From NCBI RefSeq assembly GCF_002261425.1, contig NZ_NEVJ01000003.1:1488001-1552000 (forward strand): DNA of 64,000 bases. Reading direction: 5' to 3'. The translations under genes and the position numbers were made by a program. Source of the DNA: Bordetella genomosp. 9. Lineage in GTDB: Bacteria > Pseudomonadota > Gammaproteobacteria > Burkholderiales > Burkholderiaceae_B. The notes below the pieces were generated by a model, which made no database searches, was not told the DNA's origin, and was given only the letters and a program-made list of their open reading frames with translations. Numbering within the stretch: position 1 is the stretch's first letter; the number at the start of each line of letters is the position of its first letter. Below, piece by piece: positions 39,279 to 50,366 of this stretch.

Positions 39279-42200
39279 TTACAGCGTCCGCGCGATTTCC
39301 TTGATCTCGAAGACTTCCAGCTGGTCGCCCACCTGGATGTCGTTGTTGCCACGCAGCGTCAAGCCGCAATCGAAGCCGGCCTTGACTTCGCGCACGTCGT
39401 CCTTGAAGCGGCGCAGCGAATCCAGGTGGCCGGTCCACGTAACGACGTTGTTGCGCAACAGGCGGACCTGCGAATCGCGACGCACCACACCGTCGAGCAC
39501 CATGCAACCGGCGATATTGCCCACGCGGGAAACCGTATAGATCTCGCGGATTTCCACCAGGCCGATGATCTCCTCGCGCTTTTCCGGCGCCAACATGCCC
39601 GACATGGCCGCCTTAACCTCATCCACGGCGTCGTAGATGATGTTGTAGTAGCGCAGGTCGATGCCGTTGCCATCCGCCAGCTTCTTGGCGCTCTGGTCGG
39701 CGCGCACATTGAAGCCGATGACGACCGCGTTGGACGCGATGGCCAGGTTGACGTCGCTTTCCGAGATACCGCCCACCGCGGCGTGCACGACCTGCACGCG
39801 CACTTCTTCGGTGGACAGCTTCTGCAAGGCGTTGACCAGCGCTTCCTGCGAACCCTGCACGTCGGTCTTGACGATCAGCGCCAGGGTCTGCGTGCCTTCG
39901 CCCATGTTGTCGAACATGGATTCCAGCTTGGCGGCCTGTTGGCGAGCCAGCTTGACGTCGCGGAACTTGCCCTGACGGAACAAGGCGATTTCGCGCGCCT
40001 TGCGTTCGTCGGTCAGCACCATGAGTTCGTCGCCGGCGGCCGGCACGTCGGTCAGGCCCTGGATTTCGACAGGGATGGACGGACCGGCGGCCTGCACCTG
40101 CTTGCCGTTCTCGTCCAGCATGGCGCGCACGCGGCCGAAGCTGGCACCCGCCAGCACGACGTCGCCACGCTTCAGCGTACCGCTCTGCACCAGGATGGTG
40201 GCCACCGGACCGCGACCCTTGTCCAGGCGCGCTTCGATGACCAGGCCCTTGGCGTGGGCGTTGACGGGCGCCTTGAGCTCCAGGATTTCGGCCTGCAGCA
40301 GGACGTTTTCCAGCAGATCGTCGATGCCCGCGCCAGTCTTGGCCGACACGTTCACGAAAGGCACGTCGCCGCCGTATTCTTCCGGCACGACTTCTTCCGC
40401 GACCAGCTCCTGCTTGACGCGCTCGGGATTGGCGTCGGGCTTGTCGATCTTGTTCACCGCCACGACCAGCGGCACGCCGGCGGCCTTGGCATGGTGGATG
40501 GCTTCACGCGTCTGCGGCATCACGCCGTCGTCCGCGGCCACCACCAGGATGACGATGTCGGTGGCCTTGGCGCCGCGCGCACGCATGGCGGTAAAGGCTT
40601 CGTGGCCCGGGGTATCCAGGAAGGTGACCATGCCGCGATCGGTCTCGACGTGATACGCGCCGATGTGCTGCGTGATCCCGCCGGCTTCGCCCGCGGCGAC
40701 CTTGGCGCGCCGGATGTAATCCAGCAGCGAGGTCTTGCCGTGGTCGACGTGGCCCATGACGGTGACCACGGGCGCGCGCGGCAGCAGTTCGGCTTCCTCG
40801 CCTTCGGGCGCGGTTTCGTCCAGGAAGGCTTCCGGGTCGTCCAGCTTGGCGGCGATGGCCTTGTGGCCGAGCTCTTCGACCACGATCATGGCCGTTTCCT
40901 GGTCCAGCACCTGGTTGATGGTGACCATCTGGCCCAGCTTCATCAATTGCTTGATGACTTCCGCGGCCTTGACGGACATCTTGTGCGCCAGATCGGCCAC
41001 GGTGATGGTTTCGGGCACGTGGACTTCGCGCGCGATGAATTCCTGCGGCGCCTGCTCCACCGAACCGCCGCGACGGTCGGATTGCTGGTTGCGGCCACCA
41101 CGGCCACTGGACTTGCCGCCGGCCTTGCCACCCGCGCGCCAGCCATCGCGGCTGGGCGCGCCGGCGGGCTTGTCGGCCGGCTTCTTGCGCGCGCTGTCGT
41201 CCGTCCAGGTCGACGAGACTTCGGCGGTCTTGATGGTCTTCTTGGTGCCGGTACCGGGCGCCGGCTTGGCGTCCTTCTTGGCGCCGCCACCGGGCTTGGC
41301 CGCGGGCTTGTGCAGCGTGCCGGACAAGGCGGCGGCAGCGGCCGCGGCCGGCTGTTCCGGCTCGGGCGCGCGCAGCACCTTGCGCGGACGGTTCAGCATT
41401 TCGCGCAGCGCGGCGGCTTCGGCCTCGGCGGTACGGCGGGCTTCGTCGCGTTGCGCCGTGCTCATCGTCTGGGCGGGCGAGGCGGCGGGCGGCGGTCCAC
41501 GGCGGGCGTCGCCAGGGCGCGGGCCCTTCGATACGGTGGGCTTGGGCGCGACGGGCATGCCGGGACGCTGGCGATCGTCCTGGCCGGCCGGCGACGGCGC
41601 GGCGGCGGGCGATGCCTTGGATGCAGCGGGACTTTCGGTTTCAGGCTTTTCGGAAACCGCGGTGATATCTGACGTGTTCACGGACTCTTGCGGGACAGCT
41701 TCGACCGGCGGCTCGGCGGCGGGGCCGGCGGCGGCTGCCACGGGTGCCTCGTGTTCGGGTTCCGGCTGGATGGATACGGGCGCGGCCTGCGGTTCCTGCG
41801 CGGTCGCGGTTTGCTCGGCGACGTCCGGCGTGGCGGCGGAATCGTCCGCCGGCGCCGGCGTTGCCGCTTCGGCGACAGGCGCGGGCGCCTGGGGCTCGGT
41901 CGCGGCGGGCGCGCTGGCTTCGACAACCGGCTCGCTGGCTACGGGTTCTTGCGTCGCCACCGGCGTCTCGACGGTGGCCGCCGGGGAAGCGGCCGCCGTG
42001 GTAGCGGCCGCCGTGGTGGCGGGCGCGGCATTGGCGGCCGGCGCGGCGGTTTCAGGCGCGGGCGTGGCAGCGGGCGTGGTGGCCGGCTGTTCAGCCGCAT
42101 CGGCCTGGGCACGCGTGGCGGCGGCTTCGGCGGCCAGTTCGGCCGGATCGCGCTTCACGAACACACGCTTCTTGCGCACCTCGACCTGAATCGTGCGCGA

Positions 42201-42443
42201 ACGTCCGGTGGCATCCGCCTGGCGGATTTCCGACGTCTGGCGACGCGTCAGCGTGATTTTCTTGCCCTCGGCGGCCCCGCCATGCGCGCGGCGCAGCGAG
42301 TCGAGCAGTTTCGCCTTGTCGCTGTCGGTGACGGCATCGTCCACCGATTTGAGGTCAACGCCGGCCGAGCGCAGCTGGTCCAGCAGCACATTGGCAGGCA
42401 TTTTCAGCTCGGTAGCGAACTGGGCGACGGTATTGCTCGACAT
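39279..42443 (-). CDS. infB: Translation initiation factor IF-2
   Basis: The 1054-residue GTPase brings initiator tRNA to the 30S subunit. The N-terminal IF2N domain ([23 protein letters not shown]) is followed by a region of about 400 residues rich in Ala, Pro and Glu. Then come the GTPase ([38 protein letters not shown]) and the C-terminal domains. It is longer than E. coli IF2 (890) because of the low-complexity part. The ATG at 42443 has an AGGAAG ribosome binding site. Confidence 0.97.
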   Translation of the reverse strand: MSSNTVAQFATELKMPANVLLDQLRSAGVDLKSVDDAVTDSDKAKLLDSLRRAHGGAAEGKKITLTRRQTSEIRQADATGRSRTIQVEVRKKRVFVKRDPAELAAEAAATRAQADAAEQPATTPAATPAPETAAPAANAAPATTAAATTAAASPAATVETPVATQEPVASEPVVEASAPAATEPQAPAPVAEAATPAPADDSAATPDVAEQTATAQEPQAAPVSIQPEPEHEAPVAAAAGPAAEPPVEAVPQESVNTSDITAVSEKPETESPAASKASPAAAPSPAGQDDRQRPGMPVAPKPTVSKGPRPGDARRGPPPAASPAQTMSTAQRDEARRTAEAEAAALREMLNRPRKVLRAPEPEQPAAAAAAALSGTLHKPAAKPGGGAKKDAKPAPGTGTKKTIKTAEVSSTWTDDSARKKPADKPAGAPSRDGWRAGGKAGGKSSGRGGRNQQSDRRGGSVEQAPQEFIAREVHVPETITVADLAHKMSVKAAEVIKQLMKLGQMVTINQVLDQETAMIVVEELGHKAIAAKLDDPEAFLDETAPEGEEAELLPRAPVVTVMGHVDHGKTSLLDYIRRAKVAAGEAGGITQHIGAYHVETDRGMVTFLDTPGHEAFTAMRARGAKATDIVILVVAADDGVMPQTREAIHHAKAAGVPLVVAVNKIDKPDANPERVKQELVAEEVVPEEYGGDVPFVNVSAKTGAGIDDLLENVLLQAEILELKAPVNAHAKGLVIEARLDKGRGPVATILVQSGTLKRGDVVLAGASFGRVRAMLDENGKQVQAAGPSIPVEIQGLTDVPAAGDELMVLTDERKAREIALFRQGKFRDVKLARQQAAKLESMFDNMGEGTQTLALIVKTDVQGSQEALVNALQKLSTEEVRVQVVHAAVGGISESDVNLAIASNAVVIGFNVRADQSAKKLADGNGIDLRYYNIIYDAVDEVKAAMSGMLAPEKREEIIGLVEIREIYTVSRVGNIAGCMVLDGVVRRDSQVRLLRNNVVTWTGHLDSLRRFKDDVREVKAGFDCGLTLRGNNDIQVGDQLEVFEIKEIARTL

Positions 42444-42558
42444 TAGGCTTTCTTCCTGTGTACGGCGATATAACAATATGACTTTGCGCAATCCAAAAAA
42501 ACAAGTTCGGGAAGGCCTCCGGGCTGGATCGCCAGGCGGGGCCCTTCCCCCGGTACCG

Positions 42559-44040
42559 CTACTTTTCCTCGTTGAACCAGTGCGCGCGCGCCCGCATGAT
42601 GAGCTCGCTGGCCTGGCTTTCGTCGAGGCCCGAGATTTCGGCGAGCTCATCCGTGGAGAGCTCGGCCAGGTCGTCGCGGGTATGCACCTTACGCTCGGCC
42701 AGGCTCGCGGCCAGTTCGGGCGTCATGCCTTCGAGTTCGAGCAGGTCCTGCGCGGTTTCGATACGCTCTTCCTGGGCGATGGCTTCGGTCAGGAGGGCGT
42801 TGCGCGCGCGGGTGCGCAACTCGTTGATGGTGTCTTCGTCGAACGCTTCGATTTCCAGCAGTTCCTGCATGGGCACGTAGGCGATCTCTTCGAGACCCGT
42901 AAAGCCTTCATCGATCAGGATGTCGGCCACTTCTTCGTCGACGTCCAGCTTGTTCATGAAGGTGCCGCGCAAGGCGGAACGTTCGACTTCCTGCCGGTTC
43001 TGGCTTTCTTCCGGCGTCATGATGTTGATCTGCCAGCCCGTGAGCTCGGAAGCCAGGCGTACGTTCTGGCCCTTCGCGCCGATGGCCTTCGGCAGGTTTT
43101 CCTCGTCGACCACCACGTCCATGGCGTGCTTGTCTTCGTCCACCACGATGGACTCGACATTCGCCGGCGCCAGCGCGCCGATGACGAACTGCGCGGGATC
43201 CTCGGACCACAACACGATGTCCACCTGTTCGCCGCCGAGCTCATTGCGCACGGCGGTCACGCGCGAACCGCGCATGCCGACGCAGGTGCCGATCGGATCG
43301 ATGCGCTTGTCGTAGGCGATGACGGCGATCTTGGCGCGCACACCGGGATCGCGCGCGGCGGCCTTGATCTCCAGCAGGCCCTGTTCGATTTCCGGCACTT
43401 CGTTTTCGAAGAGCTGGCGGATGAATTCCGGCGACGTGCGTGACAGGATCACCTGCTGGCCACGCGCCGCATGGTCGATGCGCAGCACGTAAGCCCGCAC
43501 GCGGTCGCCCACGCGCATGTTTTCCTTGGGGATCATTTCCGAGCGCGGCAGGCGGGCTTCGATCTTGCCCGTTTCGATGATGGCGTCGCCCTTGTCCATG
43601 CGCTTGACGGTGCCGGACACAATGGTTTCGCCACGTTCCAGGAAGTCGTTCAGCACCTGTTCGCGTTCGGCGTCGCGGATCTTCTGCAGGATCGCCTGCT
43701 TGGCCGCCTGCGCGCCGATACGGCCGAACTCGATGGGTTCCAGCGGTTCTTCGATGTACTCGCCGACCTGGATATTGGGCACGGCTTCCCGCGCGTCGGA
43801 ATACATTTCCTGCTTGTCGGGTTCCTGCAGCCCCGCTTCATCGGGCACGACGAGCCAGCGACGGAAACCTTCATGGCTGCCGCTGTCACGATCGATGGAA
43901 ACACGGATGTCCGCGTCTTCCTTGAAGCGCTTTTTCATGGCCGAAGCCAGCGCGCTTTCCAGCGCTCCGAACACCACATCGCGCGACACGTTCTTTTCGC
44001 GCGCCAGAGCGTCGACCAACAGAAGAATTTCGCGACTCAT
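42559..44040 (-). CDS. nusA: Transcription termination/antitermination factor NusA
   Basis: The 493-residue protein binds RNA polymerase and nascent RNA. It has the N-terminal polymerase-binding domain ([20 protein letters not shown]), S1 ([12 protein letters not shown]), two KH domains ([21 protein letters not shown]) and two acidic C-terminal repeats ([20 protein letters not shown] and [20 protein letters not shown]). Its start overlaps the rimP stop as ATGA. Confidence 0.97.
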   Translation of the reverse strand: MSREILLLVDALAREKNVSRDVVFGALESALASAMKKRFKEDADIRVSIDRDSGSHEGFRRWLVVPDEAGLQEPDKQEMYSDAREAVPNIQVGEYIEEPLEPIEFGRIGAQAAKQAILQKIRDAEREQVLNDFLERGETIVSGTVKRMDKGDAIIETGKIEARLPRSEMIPKENMRVGDRVRAYVLRIDHAARGQQVILSRTSPEFIRQLFENEVPEIEQGLLEIKAAARDPGVRAKIAVIAYDKRIDPIGTCVGMRGSRVTAVRNELGGEQVDIVLWSEDPAQFVIGALAPANVESIVVDEDKHAMDVVVDEENLPKAIGAKGQNVRLASELTGWQINIMTPEESQNRQEVERSALRGTFMNKLDVDEEVADILIDEGFTGLEEIAYVPMQELLEIEAFDEDTINELRTRARNALLTEAIAQEERIETAQDLLELEGMTPELAASLAERKVHTRDDLAELSTDELAEISGLDESQASELIMRARAHWFNEEK

Positions 44041-44525
44041 CGCTTTTTGCCTTTGAAATCCAGGACCGGATCCAGCTTGGCGCGCTCGACTTCGTCAAAC
44101 GTAAAATTCACCACCTGGATATCGTCCTTCTTTGCCTCAAATTCCACGCCGAAAACCGCTTTGCCCTGATCCTGCTCCGGCGCTTGCGCGGACGCGACCA
44201 GGGTGCCGGTAAAGACCTTGCGGTTTTCCACGGCCTGCCGCAGCTTGACTTCCACGCGCTGTCCCGCGAAGCGAATGAAGTCGGCTTCGGTGCGCAGCGG
44301 GCGATCCACGCCGGGCGAACCGACCTCCAATCGCTTGTAATCGATGTTTTCGACTTCGTAGACCCGCGACAATTGGCGCGAAACCTGCTCGCAATCTTCG
44401 ATGCGCACGCCTTCCGGGCGGTCGATCGTGACGCGCAACAGGCCGAGCGCGGCCCGCTCGACGTCGACGAGTTCGACGTCCATGCCGGACAGCGCTTCCT
44501 GGGTCAATGCGAATAAATCAGCCAT
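44037..44525 (-). CDS. rimP: Ribosome maturation factor RimP
   Basis: The 162-residue protein aids 30S assembly. It shows [33 protein letters not shown] and [15 protein letters not shown], all typical. It is the first gene of rimP-nusA-infB. The ATG at 44525 lies only seven bases after a T run that completes an intrinsic terminator, so all transcripts must pass it. Confidence 0.95.
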   Translation of the reverse strand: MADLFALTQEALSGMDVELVDVERAALGLLRVTIDRPEGVRIEDCEQVSRQLSRVYEVENIDYKRLEVGSPGVDRPLRTEADFIRFAGQRVEVKLRQAVENRKVFTGTLVASAQAPEQDQGKAVFGVEFEAKKDDIQVVNFTFDEVERAKLDPVLDFKGKKR

Positions 44526-44712
44526 ATACTCGAAAAAAATGGGCTGCAAGCCCAGCCCATTCGTTATTACTCTTATTACGTGGTTTCGCGTGGCATCGCC
44601 TTTTCGGTAGAGCCACGGCTTTAGCCATGGCCACCCAAGGACAACTATCGGGCCAACCATCGGTCCGAACACGCGACCGCAGCAAACCAGCCCACGAAAC
44701 CAGCTATCCTAC
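44526..44712 (-). ncRNA. Predicted structured leader of the rimP-nusA-infB operon
   Basis: On the minus strand an extended -10 box TGGTAGGAT (44707-44715) would start RNA near 44700. The leader then holds CTGGTTTCG-type sequence (TGGTTTCG, 44702-44695) complementary to CGAAACCA (44588-44581), an internal 8-bp stem with loop TAAA (GCCATGGC/GCCGTGGC), and the terminator next to the start codon. A long-range closing stem followed by a terminator is the layout of a transcription attenuator. Rfam describes a rimP leader of this kind in gammaproteobacteria. Homology with that element is not shown. Confidence 0.5.
44533..44561 (-). terminator. Intrinsic terminator immediately upstream of rimP
   Basis: On the minus strand AATGGGCTG-GGCTTG-CAGCCCATT gives a 9-bp stem (eight without the outer A-T pair) followed directly by a run of T. 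It lies between the leader and the rimP ATG, at the promoter side of the operon. It may act as an attenuator. It could also double as the end signal of rluB transcription. Confidence 0.8.
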
Positions 44713-44774
44713 CACAAATTAGGCAAAATTGCCTGATGCGTCCAGGGTTTACGTATTCGGGGCCGGACTGCTAC

Positions 44775-47348
44775 CTACCTTGATCCGCGGCCGCCCCGTC
44801 CCCCGATCACGCCCAGGCGCGACTCGTGGGCCGCCGCGCCGCGCGGCTGCCAGTCGTCGCCGCGGCCACCACCGCCGCCACCGCCACCGCCGCCACCCGG
44901 ACGCGGCCCCTTGGGATTGCCGTTGCCCCGCTTCTTGCCGGGAGCGGCATTCTTTCCGGGTGCGGCACCCTTGCCGGGCCGGCCGCGCTGCGGCCCCTTG
45001 CCTGGCGCGCCAGGATGGCCCTGCCCCGCCTGGCCCTGCCCTGCGTGGTTGCCGGGATTCGCTCCCGCGGCATTCACCGCCGCGCCGTTGCCGCCGCCCG
45101 GCTTGCCCTTGCGCCCGGATTTTCCGCGCGCCTGATGCTGCCCGCCCGGCGCATGGCCCGCGGCCTGCCCGGAACCCTGGCCTTGGCCCTGCCCTTGTCC
45201 GGGACGCTTGCCCGGCCCGCGCCGCTGCTTGCCGCCACGGGCAGCGCCGTCATTGCCCATGGGATGTCCGTTGGCATAGCCACCGGTCACCAGCAGTCCG
45301 GTCCCGAAGGGATCGGACGGGTAGGACATGCCGCCCAGCGGATTCTTGGCCGCGCGGCCGCCACCCTGCAGCTTGCCGCGGCGACCGATGCGGGCGCCGT
45401 TCATGCCATTGTTCTGCAAGGTGCCGAAGCCCGGCGGCAGCGCGCTGTCGTGCGATTGGGGCTGCTTGGGCCGCCGGCCGCTTTCGTCGTCGTCGCGCAG
45501 CAGGCCGAGCTGCACCATGAGCGCGGTGACCAGATTGGGGTCGAGCTCTTCCCAGCGGCCGCGCCGCAGGTTGCGCGGCAGGACGACATCGCCGAATCGC
45601 GTCCGGATGAGCCGGCTGACGGTCACGCCTATGGCCTCGAACATGCGGCGCACTTCGCGGTTGCGGCCTTCGTTCAGCGTGACGCGGTACCAGCGGTTGC
45701 TGCCTTCGCCGCCCAGGTAGTCCAACGACCCGAACGCGGCCTTGCCGTCGTCCAGGTCTATGCCTTCGACCAGGGACGCACGCTGCGCGGCGTCCATCTC
45801 ACCCAGGACACGGACGGCGTACTCGCGTTCCGCGCCATACCGGGGATGCATGATGCGATTGGCCATATCGCCCGACGTGGTGAAGATCAGCAGGCCTTCC
45901 GTATTCAGGTCCAGGCGGCCCACCGACAGCCATTTGCCGGTGCGCAGCTTGGGCAGGCGCGCGAAAACGCTGGCGCGTCCGCCCGGATCGTCATGGCTGA
46001 CGATTTCGCCGGCGGGCTTGTGATACAGGATCACGCGCGGCGGCTTGCGGGTGTTGACGCGCGTGATCAGCTTGCCGTTGACGCGCACCTGATCGCCAGC
46101 GGCGACGCGCTGCCCGATATGGGCGGGCTCGCCGTTCACGGACACGCGGCCGGCGACGATCAGCTCTTCCATTTCGCGCCGCGAGCCTATGCCCGCGTCG
46201 GCCAGCACCTTGTGCAGCTTGGGCATCACGGCTTCGCTGTTCAGGTACTTGTTCAGCCGCTGTTCCATGCGGGCAGTCTTGTCGAGGTAGGCCAGGGCCT
46301 GTTCGGCTTCCCGCTCGTTACCCGGGGACACGGCCTCGGCATCGGCGGCGGCGGAGCCATGCGGCTGCATTGCCGCGCCGGCCTCCGCCGTGGATTCCGC
46401 GCCCGACACGGCATCGCCGCGACGGCGGCGGAAAGGCGTGCGCAGCTTGCGGCCCTTGCCGCGGTTGCCCGGCGCGGGCGCTTCGCCTTCCGCCGCGACG
46501 CCCGTATGGGCGGATGCGGCGTCGGGTTGGCTGGATGCCGCGCCGACCTCGTCACCGAAGGAAGCGGGCGCACTTTCGGATCCGTAAGAGGACGGCGTGC
46601 CTTCGGACGTCCCCCGTTGTGCCTGGGAGGGGGCGCGGGTAGGTGCGTGAGTAGGTGCGTGGGAAGGTGCGTCGGCCGGTGCGTCCGCGGCATCCGCCGC
46701 GTGCCCCTGGAAGCCACTTCCGGCTTGCGGGGCGACGGCGGATTCAGCAGTTTTGCGTCTGCGGGGGCGTTTGGGCGGCTCGGCTTCGGCCGGCTGCGCC
46801 ACCGCGGACGGCGCGGCTGTTTCGGCCGGACCATCCAGAGGCAGCGCGGCCTGGTCCGCGTCCGACGCGCGCGGTTTGCGGGCGCGGCCGCGCGGTGCTC
46901 GCGTGGCGGCCGCATCGCTCGCGGCCTGCTCCATCACATCGCCGCGCGGCGCGCTGTCGGCCGTGGCTCGGGGGGCGTCACCGGGGACGTCGGCAACCGC
47001 TTCGCCAGCCCGTGCACCGCGCGGTGTGCGCGTGGACGTGCGGCTTGCGGTCTTGCGCGCGGTTTTCCGCGCGGGCGCCGTGGGCTGCGCATCGCCGGCG
47101 GATTCGGGCGGAGCGCCAGCCGATTGCGCGCTGGCCGGCGCGTCGGCGGCCGGCGCGGCCTCGTGAGCGCTGGCGGCGGGATCGGTCCTGGCGCGCGCCG
47201 GGCGGCGGGCGCGGGGACGCGGCGCCGGCTTGGCGTCCGCGGTGGCTGCGCCAGCGCCGGCGTCCTGCGTGGGTGCGCCGGGCGTAGCCGCCGCGCCTTT
47301 GTCGCGCTGATCCATGACATCGTCCTGCACGTTCTTATTGATACTCAC
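44775..47348 (-). CDS. rluB: 23S rRNA pseudouridine synthase RluB with long tails
   Basis: The 857-residue protein carries a standard RluB core at about residues 350-620: an S4 domain ([22 protein letters not shown]), the catalytic Asp in [14 protein letters not shown], and [17 protein letters not shown]. RluB makes pseudouridine 2605 of 23S rRNA. About 340 residues of Ala/Pro/Arg low complexity precede the core and about 230 residues of Gly/Gln/Lys/Arg-rich sequence follow, including a run of 11 glycines. The core alone would be about 270 residues. I chose the GTG at 47348, preceded by GGAG; an ATG at 47315 is possible. It starts 17 bases after scpB. Confidence 0.9.
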   Translation of the reverse strand: MSINKNVQDDVMDQRDKGAAATPGAPTQDAGAGAATADAKPAPRPRARRPARARTDPAASAHEAAPAADAPASAQSAGAPPESAGDAQPTAPARKTARKTASRTSTRTPRGARAGEAVADVPGDAPRATADSAPRGDVMEQAASDAAATRAPRGRARKPRASDADQAALPLDGPAETAAPSAVAQPAEAEPPKRPRRRKTAESAVAPQAGSGFQGHAADAADAPADAPSHAPTHAPTRAPSQAQRGTSEGTPSSYGSESAPASFGDEVGAASSQPDAASAHTGVAAEGEAPAPGNRGKGRKLRTPFRRRRGDAVSGAESTAEAGAAMQPHGSAAADAEAVSPGNEREAEQALAYLDKTARMEQRLNKYLNSEAVMPKLHKVLADAGIGSRREMEELIVAGRVSVNGEPAHIGQRVAAGDQVRVNGKLITRVNTRKPPRVILYHKPAGEIVSHDDPGGRASVFARLPKLRTGKWLSVGRLDLNTEGLLIFTTSGDMANRIMHPRYGAEREYAVRVLGEMDAAQRASLVEGIDLDDGKAAFGSLDYLGGEGSNRWYRVTLNEGRNREVRRMFEAIGVTVSRLIRTRFGDVVLPRNLRRGRWEELDPNLVTALMVQLGLLRDDDESGRRPKQPQSHDSALPPGFGTLQNNGMNGARIGRRGKLQGGGRAAKNPLGGMSYPSDPFGTGLLVTGGYANGHPMGNDGAARGGKQRRGPGKRPGQGQGQGQGSGQAAGHAPGGQHQARGKSGRKGKPGGGNGAAVNAAGANPGNHAGQGQAGQGHPGAPGKGPQRGRPGKGAAPGKNAAPGKKRGNGNPKGPRPGGGGGGGGGGGRGDDWQPRGAAAHESRLGVIGGRGGRGSR

Positions 47349-47365
47349 TGGGACTACTCCAGAAT

Positions 47366-48508
47366 TCACTCTTTACGCGGCGCGCCGGGCGCGTCGTCAT
47401 TGTCTTTGTCGGTCTGCCCGGGAGGGATTTCGGGCGTCTGGCCGGGCACGGGCGGTTCGATTTCGGGCGTCGGATCGGTGGGTTCGATCTCGGGGCTTCC
47501 ACCGGGCGGCTCGATTTCGGGATGCTGGCCGGGCGGCGTGATTTCAGGGCGATGGCTGCCAGGCTCGATGGTGTCGTGGTCGGGGACGGGAATTTCGGGC
47601 TCCTCCGGCGTGGGGCCGGTGGCGGCCCGCATATCGGCCGCGGCGGTTTGCAGGCCTTCCGTATCAGCGTCGGCTTGAACAGGATCGGCTTGAGTTTCGG
47701 TTTCAGCGTCGGCTTGGGTAGCGTCCGCTTCGGTTTCGGTATCCGCGTCGGCTTGGGCAGCGTCAGCTTCGGTTTCGGTTTCGGTTTCAGCGTCGGCTTG
47801 AGCAGCGTCCGCTTGAGTTTCGGTTTCCGCGTCGGCCTGGACGCCGTCCGCGTGGGTTTCAGTTTCGGCGTCGGGTTGGGCGGTGTCGGCTTGCGCCTCC
47901 GCCTGAGCTTCGGCCTGCGGTTCGGCCTGCACATCCGCCGCGATGGCGATGCCGCCGGTCAGATCCAGCCCTTCCAGCGCCGCCATGGCGCCACCCGGTT
48001 CCAGCGGCGGCAGCTCATCCAGCGCGCGCAGCCCGAGATCATCGAGGAACTGGCGCGTGGTGCCGAACAGGGCCGGTCGCCCCGGGGCGTCGCGATGGCC
48101 GATGACTTCGATCCAGCCGCGATCCTCCAGGGCCTTCACGATCTGCGACGACACGGTCACGCCACGGATATCTTCGATATCGCCGCGCGTCACCGGCTGT
48201 CGCCATGCCACGATGGCCAGGGTCTCCAATACGGCGCGCGAATATTTGGGAGGCTTCTCAGGGCTGAGTCGTTCGAGATAGCGCTGCATGGCGGGACGGC
48301 TCTGGAAACGCCAGCCGCCGGCCAGCGATATCAATTCGAGTCCGCGGTCTCTCCACGCGGCTTGCAGGCTTTCCAGCAGGCTGTCCAGGCGGTCGTTATC
48401 GATACCGTCATCGTCGGTAAACAGCCTGCGCAACTCGCCACGCGGCATGGGTTGCGGCGCGCACAACAGCGCCGTTTCTATCACCAGGGTTGCCTCGCTA
48501 TCGTTCAT
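47366..48508 (-). CDS. scpB: Segregation and condensation protein B
   Basis: The 380-residue protein has the ScpB winged-helix core at residues 1 to about 185 ([51 protein letters not shown]), the partner of Smc and ScpA in chromosome condensation. The C-terminal half is repetitive and acidic and is not part of the family. scpA is not in this window. The initiator tRNA gene lies 79 bases upstream on the other strand. Confidence 0.93.
   Translation of the reverse strand: MNDSEATLVIETALLCAPQPMPRGELRRLFTDDDGIDNDRLDSLLESLQAAWRDRGLELISLAGGWRFQSRPAMQRYLERLSPEKPPKYSRAVLETLAIVAWRQPVTRGDIEDIRGVTVSSQIVKALEDRGWIEVIGHRDAPGRPALFGTTRQFLDDLGLRALDELPPLEPGGAMAALEGLDLTGGIAIAADVQAEPQAEAQAEAQADTAQPDAETETHADGVQADAETETQADAAQADAETETETEADAAQADADTETEADATQADAETETQADPVQADADTEGLQTAAADMRAATGPTPEEPEIPVPDHDTIEPGSHRPEITPPGQHPEIEPPGGSPEIEPTDPTPEIEPPVPGQTPEIPPGQTDKDNDDAPGAPRKE
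47381..47925 (-). repeat. In-gene repeats of the ScpB tail
   Basis: Two repeat types are coded in frame. The first has about six units related to [13 protein letters not shown] (39 bases), one lengthened by an extra ETE. The second has several units of PEIEPP-type sequence with spacers near the C-terminus. Together they make a long, acidic, proline-containing tail that probably varies in length between strains. Confidence 0.75.
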
Positions 48509-48587
48509 CGATATGTCAATTCATCGGGGTTGGAAAGGCCTTCGACTTGCCAAGGCTGAAAAACTGAAGTAATATTTCTTTCTCAGA

Positions 48588-48664
<77 letters not shown>

Positions 48665-48678
48665 AACAGTACGCAGAC

Positions 48679-48708
48679 AAGGCTTGGCGAATCCGCCAAG
48701 CCTTTTTT
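48679..48708 (+). terminator. Intrinsic terminator after tRNA-fMet
   Basis: AAGGCTTGGCG-AATC-CGCCAAGCCTT is followed by further T, giving six T in a row. It is a strong Rho-independent terminator 15 bases after the tRNA. Confidence 0.93.
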
Positions 48709-49317
48709 GCTTTGCGGGCCGGGAAAGCGCTTCGACAAGCATCGAGGTTTCGGCAAGCAAAGCGATTTCTGCACGCATCGGGGCTCCCGCATGCATCGGG
48801 GCTTCCGCAAGCACCGCGCCGCTCGAATCGAAATCGAAACGGGCACAGGCAAGCGCGCTACTCTGCCATGTGGCACGAGCCTGCGCGACACCGATACACG
48901 TCTGTGCGTAAGCAGCCGCTGACCGCGGCTTGAACCCGAAAAACGCTAGCAAGAAAACCTCGGCCAAGAAGGCTGGTTTGCGATACCAAGCGGTGCCGAG
49001 GAATGCAAGCGCAACCCCGAACCGAAAATGCCGAAAGGAACGATATGGCAACGGAGACGGACGGACAGTATCCGCGTAGCCCTTGTAGGGATACCTGGTG
49101 CGGCATCTAAGAAGTGAACTGAGCCGTCCGGCATTACCCCGAATGTCGGAGCGTCTTTTTATTGCCGTTTTAACCCTGCGTGTCGACGGAGTGGCGAAAG
49201 CGGGCGCGATACACGCGAAACACCCGCAACAGTCTAGCGGGGCATGCCCATCTTTGGCCGTCTGTGATCAAGCCAACCGCCTGCAGGAACCTACAAATTA
49301 TACCCACATTAACGGTT
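48709..49317. other. Intergenic stretch with no supported gene
   Basis: About 600 bases separate the tRNA terminator from the COG0523 gene. Open frames exist on both strands but lack a family, a convincing start or normal codon pattern. The left end contains an 18-bp imperfect tandem repeat. The right end (after about 49130) is lower in GC and probably holds 3' sequence of the COG0523 gene transcript. Confidence 0.6.
48721..48810. repeat. Imperfect 18-bp tandem repeat, about five units
   Basis: Units begin at 48739, 48757, 48775 and 48793, each starting GCA, with a more degenerate unit at 48721. The last two are nearly identical (GCATCGGGGCTYCCGCAW). The period of 18 would code hexapeptides in any frame, so it may be the remnant of a repetitive coding tail or simple slippage. 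Confidence 0.65.
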
Positions 49318-50361
49318 TCATAGGAGAAAAATCCCCGGGGCGAGATGGTGTTGGATGCGCGCATCGAGCGCCGCGCCATCGATACCGCGGGCGATGAAAA
49401 CCAGGCGCGCGTCTTCCCTGCCCTCGGGCCATCCGGACAGGGGCAGGATGGGATAAAGCTGGTCGTGCACGCCGTGCACCGCGCTGGGCGCGGCATCCCC
49501 ATCGAAGCGGACCAGCCCTTTCATGCGCAGCAGCGACTGGCCCAACTCCCCTTGCAGCGCCGAGATGCCGCGCACGAAAGCCGCGCGCGGCACCGATGGC
49601 GGCAGCGCCAGCGTCGCGACCGCGACGTCGTGCGGCGGCCGCGCGGACATGGCGCCGCCGGACCGCAGGACGCCCAAGCCAGGGCCCGCCAGCCACGACG
49701 CGCCCCCTGCCCCGCCGGCGCCCGACGGACGCGCGCGGTACGGACGCTCCCCCAGCAAACCGTCAGGCAAGGCGCCGCTGGCGTCCAGCACGTGCACATG
49801 GGCCGTCGGATTGACTTGCGACACGGCCAGGCGGGCCGCCTCCCGTTCAGCGGCGGACGCCAGGTCGGCCTTGCTGATGACCACCTCGTCCGCCAGCGCG
49901 AGCTGTTGCGCGGCCTCGGGCTGGTCGTCGATCTGCGCGGCGATCCGCTGCGCGTCGGCGACCGCGATGGTGCCGTTGTAGACGTACCGTTCGGCCAGGA
50001 AGGGCTCGTGGCGCAGCGTGAACAGGATGGGCGCGGGGCTGGCCAGGCCGCTGGTTTCGATCAGCACGTGCGGGAAAGGCCGGATGGCGCGGCGCAGCGC
50101 CAGCAGGAACAGGTCGCGCAAGGTGTCGACCAGGCCACCGCGCACCACGCAGCAGATGCAGCCACCGGCCACGACCCGGACGTTGTCACTCACATGGCGC
50201 ACCAGGTGATGGTCCACGCCTATGCTGCCGAACTCGTTGATGATCACGGCCGCCTGCGCGTACCGTGGGTCGCCCAGCATGCGGTTCAGCAACGTGGTCT
50301 TGCCGCTGCCCAGGAACCCGGTCAGGACGGTGACGCCGATACGGGCGTCGGGCGTGCCCAC
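49318..50361 (-). CDS. COG0523-family GTPase (CobW/ZNG-like metallochaperone)
   Basis: The 347-residue protein has the P-loop TGFLGSGKTTLLN, the metal-binding CxCC motif GGCICCVV, ETSGLASPAPI, SKAD as base motif, and a C-terminal CobW_C domain (about 240-347). Family members load zinc, cobalt or iron-related metals onto client proteins. The start is uncertain: GTG at 50361, or TTG at 50370 that overlaps the ridA stop. Urea and cobalamin clients are not adjacent, and no Zur-like site is clear. Confidence 0.86.
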   Translation of the reverse strand: MGTPDARIGVTVLTGFLGSGKTTLLNRMLGDPRYAQAAVIINEFGSIGVDHHLVRHVSDNVRVVAGGCICCVVRGGLVDTLRDLFLLALRRAIRPFPHVLIETSGLASPAPILFTLRHEPFLAERYVYNGTIAVADAQRIAAQIDDQPEAAQQLALADEVVISKADLASAAEREAARLAVSQVNPTAHVHVLDASGALPDGLLGERPYRARPSGAGGAGGASWLAGPGLGVLRSGGAMSARPPHDVAVATLALPPSVPRAAFVRGISALQGELGQSLLRMKGLVRFDGDAAPSAVHGVHDQLYPILPLSGWPEGREDARLVFIARGIDGAALDARIQHHLAPGIFLL

Positions 50362-50366
50362 AGCGG

